Source: Chryseobacterium balustinum (GTDB taxonomy: Bacteria > Bacteroidota > Bacteroidia > Flavobacteriales > Weeksellaceae). From it: 64,000 nucleotides of DNA. The notes beneath the pieces were generated by a model. It was not told where the DNA came from, ran no database searches, and saw only the letters and a list, made by a program, of their open reading frames with translations. Of the stretch, positions 50,487-60,448 are shown one piece after another (the first letter of the stretch is position 1; each line of letters opens with the position of its first letter). The stretch lies in NCBI RefSeq assembly GCF_900168205.1, contig NZ_FUZE01000018.1, positions 33,045 through 97,044 of the forward strand, written 5' to 3'. Both the position numbers and the translations under genes were made by a program.

Positions 50487-53333
50487 TTATTCTATTAATG
50501 GAATCGGTTTATGGGTAATGACTTGCGGAGGTATCACCACAAATTTTTGAGATTTTTTCTCAATATTTATATCTTTTCCTTTTTTCTTCTGATCTTCTCT
50601 TTTAAAACTATATCCATACTCTCCTGCAACACCTGTAAAAATAACAGAATCTACATAATAAGGTTTTTTATCATTGGCATGGAAGAAATATCGGCGTTCC
50701 AGAAAAATACCGGTACTCATTTCAAATATACCTCCTGCCTCTATATTTTTTACAGTAGTGTTTGCTACATAATTAATAATATTCATCGCCCTTACAGGTA
50801 CTTTTACATTAGCATCTATTTTTACATCTACTTTTAGCTCTTTACTAGATCCTACTGTGGCAGCCGAGGCATCTTTCACACTACCTTTCCCTAAAAAGTT
50901 GGTAAGGTTTAGTCTTTTTTCAGCATTATGGATCTTAAGTTCAAAATCCATCCCGTAACCACCTTTCACAGCTACAGAATATTCTGCTTTTGTTCCAAAT
51001 ACTTTTTCTATCAATTCTGCGGTAACAAATGCCAGATATTCATTTACTTTACCAAAAGAATCTCCCAGCAATTGCAGATAATGATCAGATAATCCTGCGG
51101 CTTCATGTGCATCTTTACTAAACGGTCTTAAAATATGCCGGTTGAAACCTATTGTAAGAAATTCCAGCCCTTTTTGAGAAAGGTCTATCACCTTGTAAAC
51201 AGGTGTTTTTTCATAAACCAAGTCACCAAGGTTTTTCTTATGCTCATGATCGATTCCAAAAAGTGGAGAAAATGCTATTCTTTCTTCAAGTAATGGCTGT
51301 ATTCCTATTTTTTCATCTTCTGCATAACGATAGCCTTTATAATAACTCACAGATGGGCTTGTGATAATGGTATGCCCTATTTTTGCAACGGTTCCTAACA
51401 GTTTTTTCTTTCTTATAGCTTCTATATTTCTTTCGGCTTTCTTAGCCATTATTTCCAGCTTTCCAGACATTTTCACACCAGCTTTGCTCATTCTTGCAAG
51501 TAATAGTTCTGCAGAAGCACCTTCTGTAACTATCAATAAAAGAATCTGTACTAATATTTCCAGCGTTACTGCTCCTGCTATAAATCCGTCAAACAAATTT
51601 GGATATTGTTCTGCATATTCTATTCGTTTGTCACATTTTCCTTTTTTATTAAAATCATAATATGCCGTAAAAGCTAAACCGTAATTCTTGGCCATATCTT
51701 TTAGAAGCTCCAGAATAAAATCATTTATGCTATCTACTATACCAAAAGGATCTACTGGGGTCAGAAGATTAAAATATTGATTGTAATTCTGAACCCAAGT
51801 AATCTTATCATCTAAACCTTCTCGCTGAACAACATCTTCATCATCCATATAGTATCTAGGTCTAACAGGTTGATTATAAAAACCATGAAATGCCCAGGCT
51901 ACATCAGCATAGGTGTGCAAGTAAAGTCCTTTCTGATAACGGCAGGTTTCCAAACCAATTCTATGGGTATTTACAATGTCCTTCTTATCTGCTTCTGCAT
52001 CCATCAGTACTCCTTTAATCTCATTTTCAAAGACATCTGTATTACGTAATGCTGCGGAAAACAAAAAATAATTCTTCATAAATTCCCAAGCCTCAGATTT
52101 ATCGTATTTATAATCAAAAGAAGGTTTTATGGTAATTTTTTCATCTAACTTTTCAAAAGAGTATTCGATATTAGCTTCAGCAAGAGCTTCAGTATTGATT
52201 ACTCTGCCTTTGTGTGGTTTTTCCTGTTCAGTTAAACTGCTTTCAGAGAATGTAGTAAGTTTTTTATTTTGTTCTGAGAGACTGCAGTTCTCTGTTTTCA
52301 CAGCTTCCAGCCTTATTTTAAGTTCTTTAATATTTTTACTATCTCTAGGCGGAACAATTGCGGATATATGTAAGACATTATTTTTAAAAACTCCTTTAGA
52401 ATCCTTTGTCGTGGGATTTTTCTCATCAAAAAGTTCTTGTTCTGAATTATCTCCGTTTTTATAGTAAACTCTTTCGTATTTGCAAGGTTCATATTTTTGA
52501 GTAAAATACTGTTCATCAGCAACAGTAACTGGGCTTAGACTTGTAATCTTTTCTGGGGGGAAAAATGATGTAATATCGAAAACAATATTCAATAGCTTGT
52601 TCTGATCTTTACCGTGAAATAAGATTTGATTTCCATAGGAAATGGTGAAATAGCTTTTGGCTATTACTGTATCTTTTACTTTTCCTATTACGGCAAGTAA
52701 ATTTTTTCCTGAAATATAATCAACCAGAATCGTTGAAGCATTTCGAAGAAAAAACTGATAATTATCTTTAAGCGTTTCGTTATCAATATAAAAATCATTC
52801 AGGTCATACTCTGAAGTCATACGCAAAGTCTTCGCAAAATCTGTAATCTCAACATCATTACCATCCCCAGATTTAAGGAAAAAGCGAATAGTTAGGGGAA
52901 TATTATATAATCCAAATCCTTTAAAATAGGCAGTAAATTTATGGTTTACTGCTACTTCGTATATTTTTTGATCTATTGAATCTCCCCAATATGCCTCAGT
53001 AATTTTAGGATTTGCAAATACAGAAATATCTAATTTTGTTAATATATTATTGTGTAAGTCTTTAATAATCACATTGAAAATGTGGGGAACTTCGTTGGAT
53101 CCTGCATAAGATTTTAGAATTTTTAATTCTGCCTTCTTACCTTTTGTTAAATCATTCGTGTCTAACTGCACATTGTTACTATAGATTTCCCAAATGGCCT
53201 CTGTGTTCGAGGAAATATTAACTGCTTCCATATCCAAAATGACGGTCTCTGCTTTTATTACGTCAAAATCTAAATGCAGATAGCCATTACCATCATGAGT
53301 TTTGTTGTCGTACTGTGTGATTATTCTTGTCAT
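50487..53333 (-). CDS. 948-residue putative type VI effector
   Basis: The protein has no signal peptide. Its N-terminal half is beta-rich (IWEIYSNNVQLDTNDLTKGK, FTAYFKGFGLYNIPLTIRFF) and may be a chain of Ig-like modules. A hydrophobic patch near residues 585-610 (AGAVTLEILVQILLLIVTEG) precedes a helical, Lys-rich part, and the C-terminal third is beta-rich again. It directly follows the PAAR-like gene (4 nt gap) and precedes two candidate immunity genes. A membrane-acting toxin is possible from the hydrophobic patch. I recognise no catalytic motif, so effector status is inferred from context. Confidence 0.6.
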   Translation of the reverse strand: MTRIITQYDNKTHDGNGYLHLDFDVIKAETVILDMEAVNISSNTEAIWEIYSNNVQLDTNDLTKGKKAELKILKSYAGSNEVPHIFNVIIKDLHNNILTKLDISVFANPKITEAYWGDSIDQKIYEVAVNHKFTAYFKGFGLYNIPLTIRFFLKSGDGNDVEITDFAKTLRMTSEYDLNDFYIDNETLKDNYQFFLRNASTILVDYISGKNLLAVIGKVKDTVIAKSYFTISYGNQILFHGKDQNKLLNIVFDITSFFPPEKITSLSPVTVADEQYFTQKYEPCKYERVYYKNGDNSEQELFDEKNPTTKDSKGVFKNNVLHISAIVPPRDSKNIKELKIRLEAVKTENCSLSEQNKKLTTFSESSLTEQEKPHKGRVINTEALAEANIEYSFEKLDEKITIKPSFDYKYDKSEAWEFMKNYFLFSAALRNTDVFENEIKGVLMDAEADKKDIVNTHRIGLETCRYQKGLYLHTYADVAWAFHGFYNQPVRPRYYMDDEDVVQREGLDDKITWVQNYNQYFNLLTPVDPFGIVDSINDFILELLKDMAKNYGLAFTAYYDFNKKGKCDKRIEYAEQYPNLFDGFIAGAVTLEILVQILLLIVTEGASAELLLARMSKAGVKMSGKLEIMAKKAERNIEAIRKKKLLGTVAKIGHTIITSPSVSYYKGYRYAEDEKIGIQPLLEERIAFSPLFGIDHEHKKNLGDLVYEKTPVYKVIDLSQKGLEFLTIGFNRHILRPFSKDAHEAAGLSDHYLQLLGDSFGKVNEYLAFVTAELIEKVFGTKAEYSVAVKGGYGMDFELKIHNAEKRLNLTNFLGKGSVKDASAATVGSSKELKVDVKIDANVKVPVRAMNIINYVANTTVKNIEAGGIFEMSTGIFLERRYFFHANDKKPYYVDSVIFTGVAGEYGYSFKREDQKKKGKDINIEKKSQKFVVIPPQVITHKPIPLIE

Positions 53334-53337
53334 TATA

Positions 53338-53808
53338 TCATTTGGTTTTAAAAAAGATGAAATGATTAGGAGTCTTTTCTTTATTCAAATCCACAAATGG
53401 AAACAATTCCGCCAACACTTCTTTATCCGCATTCTTCACATTCTGCGCATTTGCTTCAGCGGTTTGCCCATGATTAATAATCGTAATACAATCTGGCCCT
53501 CCGATAGGGCAAGTAGCCTTGTTGTCTTCTAAAAGGGGTTTTCCCTGATTATCTTCCAGCGTGATTTTTTCATAATATCCACTCCATTGAGTAACAACTG
53601 CCTGACAAGGATTATTATTCATTTTTTTGCAGGATCCGAAGGTGTTTTTCTCAAAGGTTTGTCCAATGTCTACATGAGTAGCCATAAGCTTTTTGCTTGC
53701 ATCATTGATGTAGCGTTTGCTTTGTGTTTTTACGATAAGCTTATCGGGAGTTGTACCAAACTTACACTGGCAGGTCGCTCCATGGCAAACTAAATGTTTT
53801 TCACTCAT
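53338..53808 (-). CDS. PAAR-like protein, DUF4280
   Basis: The 156-residue product opens MSEKHLVCHGATCQCKFG and has paired cysteine motifs (GSCKKMNNNPCQAV, ATCPIGGPDCITII), as in DUF4280 proteins, which cap the type VI spike in Bacteroidetes and other groups. The C-terminal part ends in a Lys-rich stretch. It sits 4 nt before the 948-residue gene, which it probably carries on the spike. Confidence 0.85.
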   Translation of the reverse strand: MSEKHLVCHGATCQCKFGTTPDKLIVKTQSKRYINDASKKLMATHVDIGQTFEKNTFGSCKKMNNNPCQAVVTQWSGYYEKITLEDNQGKPLLEDNKATCPIGGPDCITIINHGQTAEANAQNVKNADKEVLAELFPFVDLNKEKTPNHFIFFKTK

Positions 53809-53835
53809 AGTATTTTGTGTGTGTTTTCTCAGATT

Positions 53836-54810
53836 CTACTGTTCGTATAACTGAAAATCAATTTTATATTCGGTGTTTTTCTCAAATGTTGAAAGATAAC
53901 CAGTGATTGAAAATATTTCTCCGGTTTCTTTGTTCAATTTATACAAGAGATTCGCTTCTCCTTTTGTTCTGTTTTTATTGAACAGATTTTCTTCTTCAGT
54001 TCCTGTTATTTTTAATGCTATTTTATTTCCTCTTGTATATTCTTTATTCAATACCAATTCGGTTTCATATCCAATTTCCTGTGCTAAACCCGAAAAACAA
54101 ACCTGTAGAAAATCTTTTTTCGAAAATTGCGGATAGCTCCCGTAAACAGGCAAAAAGAACAGTTTATAAAAAATATTTCTTTCAAACATTTCTTTTTTCA
54201 GATTAAGATTTGCATAGGCCTGATCCAATTGTGTCAGAATATGGTCTGTAGTTTCAGACTGATAATAGTCTTTCATTTTTGGAAGACAATCTGCTTTCCA
54301 GCGTTTAGCAATTTCTTCATGGTTAATAATATTTTCAAGCCCGCCATTTTTATTTACTGAAATCTGTAACGGATATAAAACCTGTTCTGCTTTTTCAAAT
54401 AACTGTTCTATAACTTTATCAATTTTCTGATTATTAACGTAAGTTTTTTCTTTTGTCAGTTCTAAATGAAATGGTGTTCTTTCTATCTTTATTCTGTAGT
54501 GAATCTGAAGATCTTTAGGTAAGAATTTGATAACGACTCCATAAATTTTCTCACTTGAAACAGCAGGAAGATTTAATGTTGCACTTTTCAGTAATTTCCG
54601 TTCTCTGGTCTCAAACTTATCAGAAGGAACATAAACGTATTCTACATATTTAGGCAGAGATAATGTCAATAACTCCTGAAAACTGCAATGTTTATTATGA
54701 AAATTCAAAAACTCTTCCGGAGTCATTTCATATTCCCCAGAAAATTCTTTAAGGTTTAAAATCCCTTCTACTTTAACCCTCTTATATTCATTAATCACCG
54801 AGTCTTTCAT
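53836..54810 (-). CDS. hypothetical protein in the type VI cargo island
   Basis: The 324-residue product has no signal or membrane segment. It opens MKDSVINEYKRVKVEGILNL and contains YEMTPEEFLNFHNKHCSFQE, DKVIEQLFEKAEQVLYPLQI and KSAEEENLFNKNRT-like charged parts. It lies 27 nt before the PAAR-like gene. A chaperone or adaptor for loading is one option; it could also be an effector. No motif decides between these. Confidence 0.6.
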   Translation of the reverse strand: MKDSVINEYKRVKVEGILNLKEFSGEYEMTPEEFLNFHNKHCSFQELLTLSLPKYVEYVYVPSDKFETRERKLLKSATLNLPAVSSEKIYGVVIKFLPKDLQIHYRIKIERTPFHLELTKEKTYVNNQKIDKVIEQLFEKAEQVLYPLQISVNKNGGLENIINHEEIAKRWKADCLPKMKDYYQSETTDHILTQLDQAYANLNLKKEMFERNIFYKLFFLPVYGSYPQFSKKDFLQVCFSGLAQEIGYETELVLNKEYTRGNKIALKITGTEEENLFNKNRTKGEANLLYKLNKETGEIFSITGYLSTFEKNTEYKIDFQLYEQ

Positions 54811-54957
54811 TTCAATTGTTTCAACAGATTCTTCGTTATCATTTATATTTATTAGTTTTTATCAACAGATGTTTTTTTAAATTCATCACAGAATATAATT
54901 TTATAATAGGTTGAAAATACTTTCAGTTTCTTTTATAAACAATCCTCAAAAAGTTTT

Positions 54958-55566
54958 TTAATACTTTTCTAAATCAGAAAAACTTAAATCCTGTATTTTA
55001 GGCAAGGTTTTGATTGGTTTTAATTTAGTATTTTTTATATTCTTTTTGTTTGGACTAAAATCTCTGTCATATTCACTTTTAGTTCCTTTTATTAAATCTA
55101 TTTCAGTTTCGGATGTGGTCTCTTTTCCATCCCATAATACCCTTGATATTTTAATTAATTCAAAATTATTTTGCTTCAGCCTAAATTCATAACTGCTTTT
55201 CCGGTTATTAATATCTGTCAGCATTCGTAAAACTCCTTCTTCAATAAAAAAATCCGGAATGGGATTGCCATTGTGTTCTCCTTTTTTATTAATCGGATAT
55301 TGAGGTTCAATAATTTTTGTAGAAGAAACTACCATTTGAAGTTTCTTATCTGGTTGTGAAAGGAATATTTGTAATCTCAAAGGTCTGGTTTCGTCTTCAA
55401 TATCCATTTCCAACATCACTTTGTCATTTTGTTTGTCATTATTCAAATCTCCCTCTTCTTTTTGCACCAGAGATGTGTCATTATCTTTATTAACCGTTTT
55501 TTGGGAATACACATTAGAGCTTGCTACAAGAAAAAGTAAAACAATATATACCGACAATTTTTTCAT
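54958..55566 (-). CDS. exported protein with an EF-hand-like motif
   Basis: From ATG at 55566 the 202-residue product has a signal peptide (MKKLSVYIVLLFLVASSNVY); a start at 55587 adds seven residues. It then reads GDLNNDKQNDKVMLEMDIED, a calcium-loop-like segment found in VCBS/FG-GAP-type proteins. It follows the small membrane protein by 12 nt. A periplasmic immunity role against the upstream lipase is plausible by position only. Confidence 0.6.
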   Translation of the reverse strand: MKKLSVYIVLLFLVASSNVYSQKTVNKDNDTSLVQKEEGDLNNDKQNDKVMLEMDIEDETRPLRLQIFLSQPDKKLQMVVSSTKIIEPQYPINKKGEHNGNPIPDFFIEEGVLRMLTDINNRKSSYEFRLKQNNFELIKISRVLWDGKETTSETEIDLIKGTKSEYDRDFSPNKKNIKNTKLKPIKTLPKIQDLSFSDLEKY

Positions 55567-55599
55567 AGTTCTTTTGTTTTTAATCATAAAACTTTACAC

Positions 55600-55950
55600 T
55601 CAGAATATTTCTGACAACGATTGTATAAAAGATTTTGCATCACCAATATGATAGAAAACCATATTAACGGTAATCCAATACACTGAAAATATTAACAAAA
55701 TGAATAAAATAAATATCAACAAGGTTAGTAACAGCTTATTTGATACCTTTTTCAATAAATAATATATCAGTGAAAATATTATTGCCGGAACAATAGCTCC
55801 AATGAGACCAATATTTATAACAACTTTAATAATACTTTTAATGTTTACTAATTCTTCATATCTGTGCAGAATGATGTACCAGCAGGATAAAATAATTGTA
55901 CATAAAACATAGATAAATAAACTTACTGCAACATTTCTTTTATTTTCCAT
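55600..55950 (-). CDS. small four-helix membrane protein next to the lipase effector
   Basis: The 116-residue product opens MENKRNVAVSLFIYVLCTII and has four hydrophobic segments with little else. It starts 2 nt after the lipase gene. Small membrane proteins at this place often protect against phospholipase effectors. No family is recognised. Confidence 0.65.
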   Translation of the reverse strand: MENKRNVAVSLFIYVLCTIILSCWYIILHRYEELVNIKSIIKVVINIGLIGAIVPAIIFSLIYYLLKKVSNKLLLTLLIFILFILLIFSVYWITVNMVFYHIGDAKSFIQSLSEIF

Positions 55951-55952
55951 AT

Positions 55953-57728
55953 TTATTTCTTTTTATATCCCGGATTTTTCCCTGAACTGAATGCACTTTT
56001 CAAACCTTCCTCAGCTTTCCCCCACAATTGGGTATGGCTTAAGCTATGAGATGCCATCGCCAAATAAGGTAAAGTACCTGGTCTTTTCAGGATATCATCA
56101 ATGTCTTTTTCATCTTGTGGTGTCACGAGCCCCGCATAATATTTTGTAACAAAAGAATCATATATCTCTAAATTTCCTCTTAATACTTTAAGCTCTGTGT
56201 CTAAATTTCCTGTTACAACATATTCAGCATTATCTACATAGCTGATGATTTTTTTCAACTGAGGCGGTTTAATAAACTGACTGAATAACCTCATCAGCAT
56301 ATCTTCTAACTCACGGTTGTGTACTGCATTTTGTGCTCCTTTCAAAAAAGTAGCAAATGCGCTTTTCTTATTTCTGGAATTGTACAGATCACTATCATAA
56401 ATGGGTACATCTACAATAGTTAAACCTTTAGTTTGTTTTTTTGGAGACCATAATGTTTCATCAATACTATCAGTTATTCCTTTGCTTTCGCCAAATACTC
56501 CTGCTAATAAGCTCAATAAATAACTGTCTTTTGGTGCACTCTTAATAGCAAACAAAGTATTTAGAACTTTCAATCCTTGTGTGAGCTTCATATTTTTCAC
56601 CCAAGTTGCTTTGTCATAACCTCCACTGATCGATGTATAATTTTTATGTACATCATAGGTCCATTGTTGAAGATTATTCAAAAGGGAAACGAAAGAATCT
56701 TTTTCTTTTTGCAGGTTCGAATTTTCGATTTTCAGGGAATTAATGTACTTGATAAATTCAGCAGTGATAATATTAAATCCTAAAAAGGCTTTTGACATTT
56801 CTTGCCATGCCAATGTTGCCTTGTTTTTAAAATCCTGCCAAATAAAACTTTTCAGATATTTTGTAATAGCATCAGTATCTACATCTTTTACTATGTTTAT
56901 ACCTTTCCCAAATCTTTCCATTTTAAAAGACTTCAGCAAGCCTTCTAAATTGTTTAGACTAAAATTAGCAACCAATTGTTGAGTCAAATCATAGTCATTA
57001 TGTACATTAATGATTTTACACTCTTTGTGTAATTTACCATGATTCAGCTGATGCTTCTTTTGAAAAAAAGGAGTCGATAGATAAGTAATACTTTTAACCT
57101 TCCATAGTTTGGGAAATTCAGTAATTTTACGAGGTTTTAGAATAGTTGATTTGGCTATCATTTCCTTACTGGAGATAAGCTCTGTAAATTGATTAATTAC
57201 ATTACCACCGTGCGAATGCCCGATTAAGTGTAAATGTACCTCCTGATTTTTCCAGCCAGAATATACTCTCAATAATAAATCAAATAATCTTTCAGAAGCG
57301 TAGGTTCTTTCTTTAGTATCGTTGTCACCAGACCAACTGAAAAACTCGCCTTCAATATGTAAATCCAAAAATTTAGGTTTAAGTTTCTTGATATTATTCC
57401 ATAGATTATTTAAACTCTGCTCCGTTTCTTTTTTTGTTTTTTCATCAATATATTTCCAATAAGTTGTATTGGCATGATGCTTTTTCCCATCTGTATTTCC
57501 AGGATCCGTCGTTCCTGCTACAAACATCACAATATCAATAATTCTCCCTTCTCTTTTAGGAGGATCCTCTGGTGTATCGCCAAAAAGTTTTCCATTTTCA
57601 GCTGTTGCTATTAATTTTTTGGATGAAGAATAGGTCATTTTACCAACATACTCTGTATGCTGTCCCTTAACGATCTCAATAGAATCACCTTCTATGATAC
57701 TTATCTTCGCAACATTATCGTTTGACAT
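55953..57728 (-). CDS. putative type VI lipase effector (Tle-like)
   Basis: The 591-residue protein opens with a short beta segment, then IDIVMFVAGTTDP, the usual first strand and oxyanion loop of alpha/beta hydrolases, and LHLIGHSHGGNVINQF with the nucleophile Ser172 in GHSHGG. Asp and His candidates follow (VHNDYDLTQQL, MASHSLSHTQLWG). There is no signal peptide. It starts 3 nt after vgrG, the usual place of a spike-linked effector. Phospholipase activity is an inference from the motif and place. Confidence 0.8.
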   Translation of the reverse strand: MSNDNVAKISIIEGDSIEIVKGQHTEYVGKMTYSSSKKLIATAENGKLFGDTPEDPPKREGRIIDIVMFVAGTTDPGNTDGKKHHANTTYWKYIDEKTKKETEQSLNNLWNNIKKLKPKFLDLHIEGEFFSWSGDNDTKERTYASERLFDLLLRVYSGWKNQEVHLHLIGHSHGGNVINQFTELISSKEMIAKSTILKPRKITEFPKLWKVKSITYLSTPFFQKKHQLNHGKLHKECKIINVHNDYDLTQQLVANFSLNNLEGLLKSFKMERFGKGINIVKDVDTDAITKYLKSFIWQDFKNKATLAWQEMSKAFLGFNIITAEFIKYINSLKIENSNLQKEKDSFVSLLNNLQQWTYDVHKNYTSISGGYDKATWVKNMKLTQGLKVLNTLFAIKSAPKDSYLLSLLAGVFGESKGITDSIDETLWSPKKQTKGLTIVDVPIYDSDLYNSRNKKSAFATFLKGAQNAVHNRELEDMLMRLFSQFIKPPQLKKIISYVDNAEYVVTGNLDTELKVLRGNLEIYDSFVTKYYAGLVTPQDEKDIDDILKRPGTLPYLAMASHSLSHTQLWGKAEEGLKSAFSSGKNPGYKKK

Positions 57729-57731
57729 ATC

Positions 57732-59690
57732 CTAATGCATATTGGTTTTTTCGTTGGCCTGTCCATTAATTTCAGTTTGAGAATGAATTTTATGATCCTT
57801 CTCACTATGAATTAATCTTTCTCCTTTTACTACTTTCTGGCTATCCTGCTCAACCTCACTTTCTTTATTGCCTTTAATAAACTCCATCATTTTTCCCACA
57901 ACATTGGTCATGAAGTTTCCTCCAATCATCACATTTTTCAATGCTCCCACGCTTTGTGAGCTATTCATGGTAATACTTTCTGTTTTGTTCATACCAACAA
58001 TATTACTTTGGTCTGCACCTACAGAAGTATTCATATTTTGTCCTACCTTTATATCTAAATTTTCTCCAACATTGAAAGTCATATTTTTTGGAGAGGTTAC
58101 CGTAATATTTCCCTTTCCATCCATGAAATAGGTATTGCCACTCGGATCAATGATATTTACACTTCCTTCATCATCATTCATCAGAACTTTAATTCCACTT
58201 TTGGTTTGAATGGATCGCATATGATTATTGATTCCACCACCTAATCCAATTCCTCCATGAAACATTCCTCCCATTACAAAAGGTCGGTCGGGATGATTAT
58301 GTACGAAGTTGACCATCACCTGATCTCCAACTTCTGGTATGGCTACATAACCTCGGTTTTGTGTAATCTGATCGGTTCCTCCTGCATCGGGACTCATCAT
58401 TCGGATGAAATGAGTCGTGTCATTTGTTTGCCAGTCAAATCTTACCTGAACTCTTCCCTGTCCTTCCGGATCAGTATTTGAAATGACGGTTGCAATCTGT
58501 GGTTGTGCGATAGGAACGGTAAATTCAGGTTTGGGCAAAAAGCCTGTATCGGATGCAATTCCAGCAAAACTTCCGGTATAATGACCAATCGTATCAATTT
58601 CATGTGTCGTTTCAGTCACCATGATTCTTGTAAAATATGAAGTTTCATTCGTATCAGGTTTTCGCATTTCAATATCTACACTACATCCAGGATGCAAAAA
58701 TGGAACGGTTGTAGCCCCTGAAAGATTAAAAACATTGACCGCTTCACTTCCTGAAGTACTTTTTTGTGAATATTCAACATCCAAATGGGTCGTTGCTTTG
58801 ATTGGAGCAACCCGTAATGAAGGTGTTTTGTAAATAGCATCGTTATGCTGATAAGCTGTTTTTGCCAAATCTCCCACATGCTGAATCGGTGTTGAGCCCG
58901 ATTTCAAAACTTCATTTTTATTGCTATTGTAACCATAGAATTGTGGTTTGGTATGAACTGCTTTCAATTCAACTTTTATATCATTGGCGCTGCTTCCGTA
59001 AGTTAATTTGATGGGTTGGTTTTGTGGTGGAAGTTTTCCAAAGTGAAGAACTTCTCCGTCATAATAAAACTGTTCACCATACGCTTCTGCCATTCTCGCC
59101 AGATAATTATAATGGGTCTCATCATACTGACTGCTGTAAATAATTTGCGAATAATCATTCGTATCAATTCTGATATCAAAACGGCTTTTATCTAAACCCT
59201 GCTTTATAACTTCTTCAGCGATAATTCCCATATTGACAGCCTGAGTTCCACCAAAGCTCTGAATGTGTGGCGCTCCATCCAATAAAATAGTAGGACTGTA
59301 ACCTGACAAAACGATATTTCCCAAACTCATTTTCTCCTGACTGAAACCTACTCCGGTGATAACACCTACAAAAGTACGTTCCGGACTGTTTTCGATGTCT
59401 TTATAAGAAATTACCGCCGTTAATCTTTTGCCTAAAAATTTATTGGCTTCTTCTAAAGTATGGGTTTGGCGGTCGCCTAAAGTATCGTGAGCTAAAGTCA
59501 GCGTAAATTCGTGGTGCTTTTGTGAGCTTTGGGTAAGCTTGAAATGCTTATAATATTTGATTACTTTACCTTCAATGACCAAAGATAATTTTACCAGGCG
59601 GTTAATTCCGGTATGATGGTTTTCTGAAATTCCTGCCGCATTTTGAGATGGGCGAAAAGTGGTATTTCCAGATGTGTCAAAGTTTTTCAT
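57732..59690 (-). CDS. vgrG: type VI secretion spike protein VgrG (TssI)
   Basis: The 652-residue product has the gp27-like part (AHDTLGDRQTHTLEEANKFL, VITGVGFSQEKMSLGNIVLS), the OB-fold and gp5-like part (YVAIPEVGDQVMVNFVHNHP, PDRPFVMGGMFHGG), and a C-terminal beta-prism with GNTYFMDGKGNITVTSPKNM. It forms the trimeric tip. It ends with a short Lys- and Asn-rich tail and no fused toxin, consistent with effectors encoded separately. Confidence 0.92.
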   Translation of the reverse strand: MKNFDTSGNTTFRPSQNAAGISENHHTGINRLVKLSLVIEGKVIKYYKHFKLTQSSQKHHEFTLTLAHDTLGDRQTHTLEEANKFLGKRLTAVISYKDIENSPERTFVGVITGVGFSQEKMSLGNIVLSGYSPTILLDGAPHIQSFGGTQAVNMGIIAEEVIKQGLDKSRFDIRIDTNDYSQIIYSSQYDETHYNYLARMAEAYGEQFYYDGEVLHFGKLPPQNQPIKLTYGSSANDIKVELKAVHTKPQFYGYNSNKNEVLKSGSTPIQHVGDLAKTAYQHNDAIYKTPSLRVAPIKATTHLDVEYSQKSTSGSEAVNVFNLSGATTVPFLHPGCSVDIEMRKPDTNETSYFTRIMVTETTHEIDTIGHYTGSFAGIASDTGFLPKPEFTVPIAQPQIATVISNTDPEGQGRVQVRFDWQTNDTTHFIRMMSPDAGGTDQITQNRGYVAIPEVGDQVMVNFVHNHPDRPFVMGGMFHGGIGLGGGINNHMRSIQTKSGIKVLMNDDEGSVNIIDPSGNTYFMDGKGNITVTSPKNMTFNVGENLDIKVGQNMNTSVGADQSNIVGMNKTESITMNSSQSVGALKNVMIGGNFMTNVVGKMMEFIKGNKESEVEQDSQKVVKGERLIHSEKDHKIHSQTEINGQANEKTNMH

Positions 59691-59943
59691 ATCTGTGTAA
59701 TTTTGGTGTATAGAGCATAAATGTATAAAATATTATTCATCTCGAAAGATAAATCCTATTTATTTTGTTGAGTCGATTTAATGAGAATGCAATTAGCTTG
59801 CCTTACGCATCTTACATTTCGACAATATCATTATTTTTTATCCTTGTTTTGATATTATCTTTTCGCAGAAGAGTTAGGGCAAAAAAGACCGTCTTTTGGG
59901 GACAGTCTTTATTTGAATCTATATAAACCTTAATGAATTGCTG
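59691..59943. other. intergenic stretch between hcp and vgrG
   Basis: The 253 bp hold no supported gene. At 59882-59911 lies a hairpin that fits a terminator of the hcp transcript on the minus strand. The rest is AT-rich and may contain the vgrG promoter. Confidence 0.6.
59882..59911 (-). terminator. terminator after hcp
   Basis: On the minus strand AAAGACTGTC and GACGGTCTTT pair around CCCAAAA, followed by TTTTTT. It probably lowers transcription from hcp into vgrG, giving more tube than spike protein. Confidence 0.7.
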
Positions 59944-60348
59944 TTATGCACCTGGCCAAACTCCTTCATAAGCAGAATTACCATAGTTGATTTTCTCAGC
60001 ACTTACTACAAAACTTATCAACATTGAATTTTCGTCTACTGCGTCGAAGTCTACTTCGTGCTGGATTACGTAACCGTTTTCCCAGTTTAAAGTAATCAAA
60101 GTTCCTTCTTCGTGAGATTTATTGAAAGTGATTTCGCCTGAAGTTGGCTTATACTTTCCATTTAACAATGATTCAAGGATGTCAGACTTTTCTGTTGCCT
60201 CAATCGTTAATTTGATAAGCGCATTTGACGGGTCTGATGCTACTCTACCTGAAACATCCGTAGATCTTGAAACGCTGTAGTTCAACTTTAATAATTTTTG
60301 ACCTTCGCTGCCATTGAATTTTAAGATTCCTCTTGAATTTGCTGCCAT
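59944..60348 (-). CDS. type VI secretion tube protein TssD (Hcp)
   Basis: The 134-residue product opens MAANSRGILKFNGSEGQKLL and has KLNYSVSRSTDVSGRVASDP, EKSDILESLLNGK and GYVIQHEVDFDAVDENSMLI, as in Hcp/TssD of the Bacteroidetes type VI (iii) systems. It polymerises into the inner tube. It heads the cargo island; no tssB, tssC, tssE, tssF or clpV gene is within the window. Confidence 0.92.
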   Translation of the reverse strand: MAANSRGILKFNGSEGQKLLKLNYSVSRSTDVSGRVASDPSNALIKLTIEATEKSDILESLLNGKYKPTSGEITFNKSHEEGTLITLNWENGYVIQHEVDFDAVDENSMLISFVVSAEKINYGNSAYEGVWPGA

Positions 60349-60393
60349 GATAAGTAAATTTTAATCGTTAGTATTTTTGTGATTTCTATAACC

Positions 60394-60401
60394 CAAAGAT
60401 A
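60394..60401 (-). promoter_or_regulatory. -7 box of the hcp promoter
   Basis: TATCTTTG on the minus strand lies 46 nt before the hcp ATG. No TTG is found at the usual distance, so an activator may be needed. Confidence 0.45.
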
Positions 60402-60448
60402 GATACATCAAAAATATTTTTAAAACTTTTAAACTATTATTTCGAAAA

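Noticed and set aside
50511..54360. Several plus-strand frames of 60-110 codons within the type VI island
   Set aside because: All lie opposite long minus-strand genes, have no start context, and give hydrophobic or low-complexity products typical of antisense frames.
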